39,946 bases of DNA from Agrocybe praecox (Eukaryota; Basidiomycota; Agaricomycetes; Agaricales; Agrocybaceae). The notes below the pieces were generated by a model. The model made no database searches and was not told the DNA's origin. It saw only the letters and a list, made by a program, of their open reading frames with translations. Positions 1 to 10,395 of the stretch are shown here, in pieces (position 1 is the first letter of the stretch; every line of letters starts with the position of its first letter). The position numbers and the translations under genes are program-made. Location of the stretch: the NCBI GenBank assembly GCA_964017145.1, contig CAXHKQ010000194.1:1-39946 (forward strand), read 5' to 3'.

Positions 1-190
1 AGAATCGTCGTTGGTATTATTATTATTCAAATGTGGACAGACTGCCAGACTGGGCACCGCAGCTGGAGTCCGAAGCATTCGCGATCACTCTCGTCAGCAC
101 TATATTGCATATGCATGTGATCAAATCGATATACCAAACACACGGAAATCCCCCATCATCAGTATTTATATTCGTATAGTCTCGGTTAAT

Positions 191-196
191 TTTATT
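191..196 (-). terminator. Poly(A) signal of the GH1 gene
   Basis: TTTATT on the plus strand reads AATAAA on the minus strand, about 235 bases after the TAG stop. It is the first canonical hexamer downstream, so the 3' UTR is probably about 250 bases and includes the (CA)n run at 404-424. Positions 1-190 show nothing further. Confidence 0.6.
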
Positions 197-403
197 GCAA
201 TTCTTCGTCAGCAGGTGTACAAAAAAATCATTCACATAAAATTAGAATATATCACAACTTAGGCGTACGCATAGCATTATGTACAGAAGGCGGATTGGGC
301 GGCGCCTGTCTCTCGACACCATTCACCGGTCCCAGTCTTCGTGTCCGAGAGGAGGGCGCGCATCCATCCAATAAGCGGGTGCCGCATGTCGGCCGACGAA
401 CAC

Positions 404-424
404 CACACACACACACACACACAC
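404..424. repeat. (CA)n microsatellite in the GH1 3' UTR
   Basis: An almost perfect CA dinucleotide run ending just 5 bases after the GH1 stop codon (minus orientation). Confidence 0.9.
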
Positions 425-428
425 CAAT

Positions 429-684
429 CTACCGCGACAATCGCATCGCCACCGCAGCAAAGGCTGCACTCGCCACCAGCATCTGCGTCCAACTCATCGT
501 CGTCGCGGCGGCCGAACTGGGCGCCATCTGGTAGTCGAAGTGCGCCTGCTTGGAGGGCTTGGGCCGGTACTGCCAGTCGATGATGTGCGTCTTGGCGATG
601 TGACCGTACACCTTGGCGGACAGTTTGGGCGTGCGCGTGCGCTCCGGGCTGCTGAAGTCGACGTGGTAGAGGCCGAATTTCTCA
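429..684 (-). CDS. GH1 exon 5: C-terminal segment and hydrophobic tail
   Basis: Follows a 76-bp intron (760-685, GTGAGT...cacag). The first base completes Thr459. It reads [20 protein letters not shown], the usual end of the barrel, then a Pro/Lys linker and a Ser/Ala-rich hydrophobic tail (about 515-539) ending at TAG (431-429). Insect GH1 proteins without a tail normally stop soon after the DF.xP.R.R.PK block, so this tail is an addition. Confidence 0.94.
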
Positions 685-3600
685 CTGTGGATCGGAACGA
701 AATTGGGCGAGAAGCGGTTAGGAATTGCTCGAATTTGTAATCGAATATGCTTCGACTCACGTGTATCCAGCCTTCCACTCGAAGCTGTCCATCAGACTCC
801 ACGCAATATATCCCAGCACATTGCACCCGTCCTCCATCGCGTTCAGCACCGCCTCCAGATACGAGTTGAAGTACTTCACACGCGGCAAATCGTGCAGACC
901 GCCGCGATCGCTGACGCCGTTCTCCGTCACATAGACCGGCGGATTGTCGTACTCCTTGTTGATCCACATCAGCAGATTGTACATGCCGAACGGCACCGGG
1001 CGCAGCCACACGGAGCCCGAAAGCGGCCACGACGGATCCTGCGACTCCACCACGCCCATGTCGTGCTGGAAGCTGGGCACCGGGAAGTTGGCCGAGTTGT
1101 TGCGATCGTTGCGCGTCACCAGCACGGTGGTGTACGAATTGATGCCGAAGAAGTCGGAGGTGTTGTGGATGCGCGCGATCTCGTCGCTGGTGAACTGGGG
1201 CAGACGGGAGCGGCGGAAGCCCTGCTGCTTGCTCATGGCGGCGATGCGATCGATCATGATCTGCGGGTAGTCGCCGTTCTTGGAGAAGATCGGATGCATG
1301 AACCAGCCAAGCTGTAGGTGATGGAAAAAAAAAACGCCGAGTTGATTAATATCGCTGCGCGATCGACGAACTTTCCAACTGTTGATGGAGTCGTGCGGCT
1401 ATTTTGCAAATCACCGGGTGGGTATGTTCCGCGTCTTGTTTACCAACAGACGTTAGTCGCGTGTCTATAAATAAATAGCCGGAACTAGCATAAAAACCGT
1501 GCACACCGAATTCCGTTGCTAAACCAGCAATTGACGTAGGTATGCGTACGCGCACATGTACGCACGTTCTTGTTAATGGATTTTTTTTTCGGTTTCGTCG
1601 TGCTGTACGTCAAACCATGTACGGAACATAATCTGCACACCGAGATCAAGGTCAGCGAGCAACATATAATTCGCCGCTGACGCGGACGCGGACATACGGC
1701 GCGTGAAAGCCAATGTGCACACGATTTTCGGGCATTCACACTTACGTAGAACTGCACAGCCATCTCGGCGGCCACCTTGTCGTCGTGCGAATTCGTCTTG
1801 GGGTGCGGCCACGAAATGTCGCCGGTGATGCCGATCTTGCCGTGCTGCGTCGGCTGGAATTGCTCGCGGTACATGTGCACCACCTCGGCGTGCGCCTTCA
1901 GCAGATTGTGGCCGCACATGTAGCTGGGGATGCCGGGGAAGTCCATGGCGGGCGCCATGAAATCGACGCCGTATGCCTGCTCGCACACGTGCCACGGCTC
2001 ATTGATGCTCGTCCAGATCTTGACGCGATCGCCGTACCGCTGGAACAGCACCTCGGCAAAGTCGCGCAGATAGTTGACGATCTCCGGATTGGTCCAGCCG
2101 CCGAGCAGCTGGATGGGCTGCGGCAGCTCCCAATGGTAGATGCTGATCATCGGTTTGATGTTCTGGCGCAGGCACTCGTCGATCAGGTCGCTGTAGTAGC
2201 GGACGCCCGCCTCGCTGACGTTGTTGGCGAAGCCGCCGGGCAGGATGCGCACCCACGAGATGGAGAAGCGGTAGACGTCGACGCCGAGCTCCTTGACCAT
2301 TTCGACGTCGCGACGCCACTGTGTGAAATAAACGTGTCACACGGGGTAAGTAACGATTCGGAACGTGACAAGTGCGTGAATTGCGCTAATGCTAGGGTAT
2401 CAGATAAAGTCTCGTGCACATGATGCATACAAGTGAAACGCAATACAAACAACGGCTTAATTCACACTGTGGGTATCTGAAGCACGGGGTATGTTTCGAT
2501 TCGCAACGTGACAAATGCGATAATTGCGCTGAATGCGAGATAGCTGAAATCCACATGCTGTACACACGTGCAGACTGTGTCTACAAACTATCTACTATAC
2601 TGCATATGCTAATATATGGCGTGTGAGTTTTTTATTCGTGCAATTATACCCCCCGGCGGACGGTGAGGCTAACGAATAAATCAGCACCTAGTTTGCAATG
2701 CATGCATGCCCCGACATAGACAGAGTACGTGAGTGTCTAATTGTGACAGTGCAAAATAACACGCTACCGAGTAATCGGTGCGTCGTAGAACGTAGCACAG
2801 CTGTTTTATCGGGTTTATGATGCATGGCCCAGGTTTATAACCGACCCGGGGCGGTCGGTGGACCCCAGCCGAACGACCGACAACAAAACGTGAGCGTGAG
2901 AGATGTTTCTCAATGCGCGCTTCTGCTCGCTTTAATAACTCAATCGTAGACGCGAGGGCGCAACTGCTCGCCGTGGGGTAGGTTCGTCGCTTGCGCAGTC
3001 TGCGAAACAAATTGATATTGATAACCAATTAATTAGCGCACCCGTCGGCGTGCGTGCGCTGCCAGAGTCGATTATGCACCCGCCGGTTTATTTGCACATG
3101 ATTTGCATGATTGGAAAATCTATGCACTGGGCGTTTATGTCGGCGTAAATCATACAGCAGGCCGAATGCCAGCACCTGTGCTGATGCAACAATTTAACAT
3201 CGAGCCGCGAATAAAACAAACAGGGTTCAATATAATATGAAGTCATAAATGTCATGGTGCTGAACGGGCGTGCGTGCGTGCGTGCGCGCTGCTGACAAAC
3301 GCCAATAAAGCCCGGCCTGACGGAATGCGCGTGCGCGTGCACGCGGCCTGCGAGCAGAACCTTCGCATTCCGGCGGCGCGTGTGCTCCAAAGCGCTCATG
3401 CCGCCGCATGGTGTGATCGCCAGCTAATCGCTGTTGTCACCGGGGTATTAGCGCGCGGTGCGGCAATACGCGCGCGTACATGAGCTTGCCCACGTGAATA
3501 ATGTTGTCGGATTGTTGTTAAACACCCCGCATGCGCGAGATTGGCATGCGGTACGATATGCCGAGCGTTAAGTGAGTGTGTGTGTCGAGTGTGTGAACGA

Positions 3601-5809
3601 GCATGTTCGCAAGATGATTGATAAGGTTGCGGCGTGCGTTAGAGTAATAAGTAATAAGTGTGTTCGCTCCAATTAACCAGATGCAATGTAAACAGATTTT
3701 AAATTTGTGCACACATGACAAGCGATCAGCGAAGGCGGCTGCTCTGGCTGCGGCAGCCGGCAGTTGGGAGTACTGATAATGATCGCGTTTACAATTAAAT
3801 TGTGGAATTTTTCTCCATCCATTTGACTCATTACCGATTTATGATTATGAAAGTTGTATGGTAATTGTGAACAGTAGATCAAAACGTTCGCAATAAAACG
3901 ACCGCGAATGACCGTATCAGACATATGCGAACCACTTGATGGAAACAACACTCTGAGCACACGAACAATAACCTACGACGAGACAGTGATTAACTAAGCA
4001 TTTATTATATCTTTAAGTCGCTTTTAATTACTGTTTGCTTAACTACACGGCAACCGGATATTTTAATTATATTAACTGCCATGCGTGTTTGCTTTCTCGG
4101 TTTGACTCTTCAAGTTTCAACACTCACGTTGTGATAGCTGTCTGCCGAAATGTCGCCGGTCGCACCCTCTGGGATCTTCTCCGGATGGTTGTGTGTGAGA
4201 TAGTCCCAAATCGACTCGCCCTTGCCGCCCTCATTCCAACCACCCTCGATCTGGTACGAGGAGGATCCGACACCGAAGATAAAGTCGGCCGGAAACTTGC
4301 GATGCGCTTTGGCCGATCTAGAGTGCGAGAAAGTGTAATTGGTGAGTACCGTGAAATAAATAATACGAGTTAGAGATGTACCATCACATTATGTAAATTG
4401 GACATGTGTACAATTATATTATCTCGATGTGAGCGATACAAACACCTGTCCAATCAGACAGCTGGACAAATGGATTTTAATGAAAGCTAACTCGCGTGGA
4501 ATTTGTCTCAACAGATAACAATCTTAGGTCCAGGGAAAGACAGAGTGATGCAATTGTTCGGCAGGATTTCTCATATGTTATACGGAATGCGCGATAATCG
4601 ACACTCAATTACGGTGAAGTACGGAAGTTTTAGATTCTCTGAACAACATGACAGAGTATCGTAATTTATTACTATTTAATTACGTTTGACAGCCGGTCGC
4701 ACTAGACCTCAAAACCGATATTGGAGACTTCTGCTGCATGTTATGCTAGTAGCATGTATCATGTCGCATCGAATCGATGACCCAAAAGCATACGCTTAGC
4801 GTCTGGCGCGCGTGCAACGCAAAAACATTTGCATCTGAGCGGATCGTGCGAGATAAACAAATACCTCAATTAACCGTGTGTACGGTGTGTGCGGTGCGCA
4901 GTGGCTAATAATTCTCGGCAATGACCGTTAGAGTTGCGTGTGCGTGTCGATCGATCGCGTCATTACTCCGTGTGCGTACGTGAGATATTTTGCGTGTACC
5001 GCGCTAAGCTGACTGTGACCTACACCTCGAACGTATCAAGCTCAAGAATCCGCGGCGGCGCAAAAAACACTTACGATCGATCACACATGCGCACTTGCGC
5101 GAGAACCATGTGCAGCACCGCCAGATTCCAAGTTCTGGCCACACATCATGCGACATGCGTGCAGAGATCCACATCTCTGACACCGCAACTCCTGTACCGA
5201 TTTGGTAATTAATTACTGGTTGGCATTTATGTTTTTTTGGTCATCTGCAGAGAAGCTCGCGCGCTCGATCGCTGCGATATGTGGCGCACATCGAACTCGT
5301 TGCCCGATTTGAATAAGTTTAAGGTTAACGCGGCCGTGTGTGCGATATTGGCTCAGAAATTAAAATACGCTTGAACATTAGAAAAAACAACATCGGATTG
5401 GTTGCGGTTTTACGGTGCGAATGGAATGCCTCGAATGAACGAGTGATACTGGCACGAACACGAAGACATCACAGACTATTATATCCATTGGAAAATGTGC
5501 ACGAGTCGGGTGTTTTCCGAGGTTTACGAGCTGTGTTTATCGATAGTTTATGATGGTCCATTGAAGGCAAATCGATTCATTTGAGTACTATATATGGTTA
5601 TTAATGAATATGAAGCATATTACGTCTGCGCTAATAAATTTGAAATTCTACATATAATTTTTTTCAAGCATATTCTTCAACAAATTCCACCTATGACGCA
5701 ATGTTTCCGTCGCGTGTCCGTTCAAGGTTCAGAAGTAGTTGACTTACACGAGGTATGCTAATTGCACCAGTACGATCGCCACTTTCACGAAATTCCACTT
5801 CATCATCAT
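429..5809 (-). CDS. Family 1 glycoside hydrolase (myrosinase 1-like / lactase-phlorizin hydrolase-like beta-glucosidase), complete five-exon gene
   Basis: Coding exons on the minus strand are 5809-5748, 4317-4128, 2318-1746, 1311-761 and 684-429. All introns are GT-AG and the phases agree, giving 543 residues. Seen: signal peptide (about 1-24), then the family 1 barrel from the [22 protein letters not shown] block (about 29-51). The substrate-site segment YHWELPQ is near 145-151. The acid/base Glu191 lies in TSINEPW, the nucleophile Glu405 in YVTENG, and the aglycone/glucose-site motif WSLMDSFEW at 446-454. Length is normal for the family plus a C-terminal extension, whose last about 25 residues are hydrophobic and small-residue rich, suggesting a membrane or GPI anchor. 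Family knowledge: retaining hydrolysis of beta-glucosides or beta-galactosides in the secretory pathway or gut lumen. Whether it is a myrosinase, disaccharidase or pheromone-type enzyme cannot be told from sequence. No lesion was seen. Confidence 0.96.
761..1311 (-). CDS. GH1 exon 4: nucleophile region
   Basis: 551 bases after a long pyrimidine tract ending cctacag, with a donor CAC|GTGAGT. Encodes residues 276-458 plus two bases of Thr459. It holds [26 protein letters not shown], nucleophile Glu405 in [15 protein letters not shown], and [13 protein letters not shown]. All are signature positions of the family. Confidence 0.96.
1312..1745 (-). other. GH1 intron 3
   Basis: A 434-bp GT-AG intron whose acceptor is preceded by an uninterrupted pyrimidine run (ttttttttttcc). 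Nothing else was recognised inside. Confidence 0.9.
1746..2318 (-). CDS. GH1 exon 3: acid/base region
   Basis: Exactly 191 codons, phase 0 at both ends. Acceptor is ttcacacag|TGG and donor is TAC|GTAAGT. It encodes residues 85-275: [14 protein letters not shown], the YHWELPQ site (His146), and TSINEPW with acid/base Glu191. It ends [10 protein letters not shown], which continues to LGWFMHPIF in exon 4. Confidence 0.96.
2319..4127 (-). other. GH1 intron 2
   Basis: An 1809-bp intron from GTGAGT (4127) to cacacag (2319). It holds a local duplication (2340-2392 and 2483-2536), a (CGTG)n run (about 3268-3286) and GC-rich non-coding stretches. No coding exon was recognised. Confidence 0.85.
2340..2536. 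repeat. Local direct duplication in GH1 intron 2
   Basis: Copies at 2340-2392 and 2483-2536 share CACGGGGTA, CGATTCG, AACGTGACAA and AATTGCGCT in the same order, with scattered substitutions. The period is about 143 bp. The first copy lies 22 bases from the exon 3 acceptor. Confidence 0.8.
4128..4317 (-). CDS. GH1 exon 2: N-terminal barrel segment
   Basis: The exon is 190 bases, from a polypyrimidine-ctctag acceptor to an AAC|GTGAGT donor. It encodes residues 21(split)-84, with the [20 protein letters not shown] block in which Gln43 matches the conserved sugar-binding Gln, and it ends DSYHN. It continues in frame to WRRDVEM of exon 3. Confidence 0.95.
4318..5747 (-). other. GH1 intron 1
   Basis: A 1430-bp intron from GTAAGT (5747) to ctctag (4318). 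Mixed composition. No open frame with family similarity and no transposon ends were recognised. Confidence 0.85.
5748..5809 (-). CDS. GH1 exon 1: signal peptide
   Basis: This exon has 62 coding bases. Three consecutive ATG codons (5809-5801) start [20 protein letters not shown], a short basic start and a hydrophobic core typical of a secretory signal. The exon stops two bases into a codon at a GTAAGT donor (5747). The split codon (GT+A, Val) joins perfectly to exon 2, which begins with one orphan base. The likely cleavage is after Val-Ser-Ala. The first ATG was chosen because it is the 5'-most in frame and has a purine (AAG) context. Confidence 0.9.
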
Positions 5810-6159
5810 CTTGATCACTCTGCACTGTATGGATTCTCTCTGCTATAACGACACAATCGGCGTCACTCGGGACCGGTTGATTATATGACACCCACGCCGC
5901 TTAAACTTGGGGATGGGGGGTGAGATGATCTGCTGAAGCCGATGCGAAATCGATCGAATCACACAAGAACACACGCGTGACTGCACACACTCAATGGAAT
6001 TTTCAATTGGTCTTGTACGAAAATCACCGCGCGTCGATGTCTTGATCGATAAACCGAAACAAATGTGTTCACTTGGTATTTGAATTGGAGCTGTCGGCGA
6101 GTTGGCGCACGTTGGCAAAGCGAACAACGCACGATGATCGTGCCGATCAACGAAGTAAT
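5810..6159 (-). other. Probable 5' UTR of the GH1 gene
   Basis: Unspliced stretch between the predicted start site and the ATG cluster. It contains several upstream ATGs, so the start site or leader could be shorter. Its assignment rests only on the TATA/Inr placement and the exon 1 position. Confidence 0.4.
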
Positions 6160-6182
6160 GCTCGAAACAGCAACACGATCTT

Positions 6183-6191
6183 CTTTATATA
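6183..6191 (-). promoter_or_regulatory. TATA box (with initiator near 6159) of the GH1 gene
   Basis: CTTTATATA on the plus strand reads TATATAAAG on the minus strand. About 32 bases downstream is an initiator-like GCATTAC with A at 6159. That spacing is what TATA-Inr promoters of arthropods show. It predicts a leader of about 350 bases (6159-5810) before the first ATG. Confidence 0.5.
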
Positions 6192-6783
6192 CGAAACAAC
6201 GTTTCGCCGCCGCCGCGCGTCGATGGGAGTGAGTATTTGCATGTGTGTGTGTGTTCGTTGATGTGAGTGTGCGAATGCGAGCTGTCCGAGCCGAGTCTCG
6301 GTTTCTACGCTCGCTAGCTACACGTCACGGTTCGTACGTCATTAAAGTCCGAGCGCGAACTCGCGGACCAAGACAAGTACATTAGGATAATTGTAATAAT
6401 AGATTCGTATCGATACAGGTTGGGAACGTCCTGTTTATGGAATTGGTTTCTTATAAATGAGTGTTTCAAAGTGAACTGTTGAAAGTTCAAATTCGTATTT
6501 CAATATTTCAAGTGAGCAAAAAAAAGGGTGAAGGATTCAATTCCAATTGATCTCATTTCGTTGAATGTCCTTCAAACTTCTCCCGTGATTTGTGTTCTAG
6601 AAGTTATGAGTTATGGCATACGAATCGTCACCATATATCTTCTAAAATTTCCATCAGCCATTTTTATTCGCCAACGCATAGATATCGATGAATCTTGAAT
6701 CTTCCTCATTACTAATTCTAATTACTCATTTTCCACGCCAACGCATTAGAAACATACGGATCCGAACATGATTAATGTATACA

Positions 6784-6814
6784 TATATCGTCAAACTTTC
6801 CCATTGACGATATA
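6784..6814. repeat. Perfect short hairpin
   Basis: TATATCGTCAA (6784-6794) and its exact complement TTGACGATATA (6804-6814) are separated by 9 bases. It sits between two copies of a CGCC(A/C)ACGCATTAGAAACA repeat. Function unknown. Confidence 0.8.
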
Positions 6815-7116
6815 ATTGTTCGACGCCCACGCATTAGAAACACATACAGAACCAAGCGGAATAGATAAACCCCCTGCTGACGCATGCCATCCATCCATCT
6901 GACCAATCGCCAAACTTGTTCGTGTTACCGTATCGATGACGTGCGGACAGAACCCTCTCTCCAAAAATAAGTTCCGTCTGCGAATCCGGATCATGTTGTT
7001 TGCTATGCAGATTATTATATATTCTTTGATTGACTTCTACTACACACGATTAGCAGCGGGCCGAGCAGTGATATAAATAATAAAATAACAATCGGCCAAC
7101 CATGAAACTAGTGTGA

Positions 7117-7133
7117 GTGTGTGTGTGTGTGTG
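7117..7133. repeat. (GT)n microsatellite
   Basis: Uninterrupted GT run of about 8 units. Confidence 0.9.
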
Positions 7134-7558
7134 ATGCTGTCCGATCAGATGGCCTGCATGTGCTGCCGATTTATGGCATACGGGGATGATGATATGATCA
7201 CATGTGTTGTGCATATTAGTGTTCGAGTGTTCGCACTCAATTATGCATGAGGTGCAGCCGGTGGTGCAACGACAGGTAATTGGACTGGTTGTTGTCGGCG
7301 ATTGTCGGCGCCGGCTCGAAGTGAAATTGAACAGCTGGACGCGCTGGATAACTGGGTGTGTTTATCGGCGAATCACTATCAGTCGCGTACCCAGCGCTCC
7401 ACATTTGCACAAAATGCAATATTTATTACTCTACTGTGTGCAGTCGTGAGAGCACGATTTTCGGTTGCGGTCATGAATATGCACATCGTAATTGTACGTG
7501 ACCCACGTCACTCGCCGCGATCTTCGTCGGCGTATGGATGTTATTGAATGTATACATA

Positions 7559-7588
7559 CAGTGGTGGCAAAGCAAATAAGAACAAACC
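7559..7588. repeat. Outer left terminal repeat of the Tc1-like element
   Basis: Pairs with 9165-9193 in inverted orientation, with three mismatches over the first 30 bases. Preceded by the TA target copy. Confidence 0.9.
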
Positions 7589-7892
7589 AAATCACATGGG
7601 AAAGGGCTGATTTCAACATGATGGGACCAAGCGATCAAAATTCTGATCATGCAGATTTCTAGATATTTGTATTATGCATCAAATTAGCCTTTGAAACAAA
7701 CGTCAAGCTGGTCCCCTTCAGTCTGCGCGTGTCATTTATTTGCTGGAGCATGAATCAGTTGGAAAAACAAATAAGAACAAGATTTTATTCGCTGTCTCTT
7801 CGCAATTCCAGCTGATCTTTGTAAGTTTTTTAAGGAATGATGTGGTTTATATGCATTTTATGAAGCTCGTTTGTTGAAAATACAGGGCAACA

Positions 7893-8917
7893 ATGGGCCG
7901 CAACAAACATTGCAGCCCTTAGATGTGTGCTTCGATCGTGCGCATGTACTGCACTGAAAACATCAGCATGGACATGATTGCAGAAAGGTTGGGCCTTAGC
8001 AAGACGATGGTGTACAACGCGGTGAAGAAGTACTGAGAAACTGGTCCCATTCAGAATACTGTCCGATCAACACAGCCTCGCAAAACCACCACTCAAGTCG
8101 ACCAGGCGATATCTCGATTGAGCAAACGTTCGCCATTCAAGACGTGGAACGAAATCCTCGAAGAAATTAGACCGCTCTTGCTGACACAAATCTGCGCCAG
8201 GATTGTCCGTAACCGTTTGAACGAGGCTGGACTTCGGGGCTGTATCGCCAGAAAGAAGCCCCATGTTTCAACAAAAAATCTCAAGAAACGGTTGCATTTC
8301 GCACGCAAACATTTGATGAAACCGCTGTCATTTTGGAAGGACGTCCTTTGGAGTGACGAATCAAAATTAAATATTTTCGGATCCCACGGAAAGACCTATG
8401 AGAGGCGGCCGGAGAACATGGAACTGCACCCAAGCTATACTATGAAGGCAGTCAAACATGGTGGTGGCAGTATCATGGTGTGGAGTGCTTTTCATGGCAT
8501 GGGGTTGGTCCAATTCGGCGTATTCTTGGTCGGATGGACCAACACATGTACAGACACATCATCGAGGAGGACATGCTGCCATATTGTGCTAAGAAAATGC
8601 CAGCTGACTACATTTTCCAGCATGATAACGATCCTAAGCACACTTCTCGCACCGTCAAAAACTACCTTGAAGCTTCGAACCTGACAGTATTGAAGTGGCC
8701 AGCGCAGATCCCGGGCTTGAATCCGATAGATACCATGTGGGGCTACGTCAAACGTGTGCTTAAAAGGTGGGCGTGCAGCAATGGCGACCAGCTCTTCGAA
8801 GCCATCAAAACCGTGTGGGAAGAAATTCCGAGTGGCTTTTGTAAGACGCTTGTGGAAAGCATGCACAGGCGTTGTGAAAGTGTGATTACAGATAAAGGTT
8901 ACCCAACGAAATATTGA
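7893..8917 (+). pseudogene. Broken Tc1-like transposase
   Basis: Begins ATG GGC CGC at 7893 and ends TGA after PTKY at 8917, about 341 codons, the usual Tc1 length. N-terminal helix-turn-helix region (SMDMIAERLGLSKTMVYNAV), then a DDE domain. Lesions: TAG at 7920-7922 (codon 10), TGA at 8034-8036, and a one-base frameshift near 8483 just after GGGSIMVW. Catalytic positions: first Asp in VLWSDES (8355-8357), second Asp in FQHDNDPKH (8624-8626), third acidic codon GAT (8729-8731) in LNPID, exactly 34 residues after the second. Tc1 relatives normally have Glu at that last place. Confidence 0.92.
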
Positions 8918-9164
8918 AGAAAAAAAATTAAAATATTCTATTCTAATGTCCGATCCCAGCGATAACAGTTTCTGTTCCTATTTGTTTTTCCACGTGCATT
9001 ATGCAGATATGACATACATTGGGCGATATATAGAAGAGGCTTCGTCGTATATCGATTATATTGCTCAGTATAGGTCATAGGTTCATATCGAAGACATTAT
9101 TGAAAAAACGTGATGCTCAAATGTCTCAGGTCTTTAGTTATGGACCGTTTCCTCGCTTGTAACT

Positions 9165-9193
9165 GTTTGTTCCTATTTGCTTTGCCACAACTG
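9165..9193. repeat. Outer right terminal repeat of the Tc1-like element
   Basis: Inverse of 7559-7588, followed by TA (9194-9195). Confidence 0.9.
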
Positions 9194-9195
9194 TA

Positions 9196-10393
9196 CATAC
9201 ATATTCGAACGCTCCGAGCACCACACGGAAGTTACAGAATCTTACACACAGTAGTGTAACTGAATACCCGAAACTATTTTGAACGGAAGTGTGGTCCAGC
9301 AAAAAACAACATAACATGCGTAACGAATGTAATGAGTTGAATGAAGTTGGCGCTAAAACTTGAAGCGCTGTCTTCGTCGTGCGACGGTGCGTATTTTTAG
9401 TCTTCCCCGAATCTGAAGCTGTTTGGACCTGATGCCGGTCGTGATTTGCATTTTATGGCGACTCAATATAACAGTGAGTTTGAGTCTCTGAATAGACCGA
9501 TTACTATAGAATACCTACAAAAACACACGCGACAAAACATTTAACAAACGCTAGATGGTTGAAATGAACTTGTTGTGTATATTGTGTGTTATAGATCCGC
9601 ACATGTATGAATGTAGATCGTGAGCATACGCACGGCACACGCGAACGAACCCCACAGACACCATCACCGTCACCGATTCAATCACATGATACAGATACAC
9701 ACATCACACATAATCTTGACCATGCTGCTGGCTGGCCATTCGACAAACTGACTATAAAAACGTATTAGCATTATTATTAAAATGGGTATGTGTGTGTGAG
9801 TACCTGTGCGCGCATAAATTCGCACATTCGAACGCCGCGCATTCAGCTTCCTCAGCCCCAAGCGTAATGCGAATATGAGCTTGTGAACGATTATAGTGTG
9901 TTATTAATGTATACATTATGCGTTAGTTTGTATATGTGCATTAGTGGCGTTTTGCTTACGCATGATCAATGCGGGGAATTTCTTGCACATGTCGCGGGGT
10001 GGGTGAAATTAGTATAGGTATCTATATCTATGGCTCATAATTCCAATGACGTGCGCGTCTGAGAGCAAAATCGTCAACCGACAGGTATGAAGTGCAAGCA
10101 ACATCGGAGAATCGCGAGCCGGTTTCTCGATAGGAATATTACTCTTCAGAGCCGCATACGATCGATCTCTAGTGCATGTGCATCGCGTCATTCGCACTGT
10201 GTGAACGTGGGCGAGTAGTTTACATCGTAACTGTTCGTCGTAAATCGGAAACACCGGCTAAATCTGTGACGTCACGACTCACGACGACGACGCGCATACG
10301 TATTGACGATGAACGAATGAGGTGCTGCTCGGTTGAATATTTCGTAATTGCCTACATGTATGCAGTGCATAACAACGATTTCTCGAATGCAGG
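9196..10393. other. Non-coding interval, nothing recognised
   Basis: About 1.2 kb between the Tc1-like element and the pogo-type MITE. TG/CA rich in places. No open frame with a recognisable signature, no transposon ends. Confidence 0.5.
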
Positions 10394-10395
10394 TA

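Larger units (their letters stand above)
6192..7556. other. Intergenic, no gene seen
   Basis: Flank upstream of the GH1 promoter. Contents recognised: a motif repeated near 6667, 6735 and 6825 (CGCCAACGCATTAGA-like), a perfect hairpin (6784-6814) and a (GT)n microsatellite (about 7117-7133). Open frames here are short and show no family signature. Confidence 0.6.
7559..9193 (+). mobile_element. Tc1-like DNA transposon, complete ends, IR/DR structure
   Basis: A 1635-bp element between TA dinucleotides (7557-7558 and 9194-9195). Outer ends match: left CAGTGGTGGCAAAGCAAATA and right, reversed, CAGTTGTGGCAAAGCAAATA. About 200 bp inside each end lies a second, related repeat: left 7758-7782 (GTTGGAAAAACAAATAAGAA), right about 8970-8994 in inverse. 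This doubled arrangement is the IR/DR layout known from Sleeping Beauty and relatives, where transposase binds both the inner and the outer repeat. The ends are well preserved but the transposase inside is broken, so it could move only with help in trans. Confidence 0.93.

Noticed and set aside
494..1030. 178-codon minus-strand frame over GH1 exons 4 and 5
   Set aside because: It is the shifted frame of the GC-rich GH1 exons and runs through the 76-bp intron.
1713..2423. 236-codon plus-strand frame opposite GH1 exon 3
   Set aside because: Antisense shadow of a GC-rich exon; no homology signature of its own.
5691..5891. 66-codon acidic minus-strand frame over GH1 exon 1
   Set aside because: The other frame gives a signal peptide whose donor phase fits GH1 exon 2 exactly; this one reads through that donor into intron.
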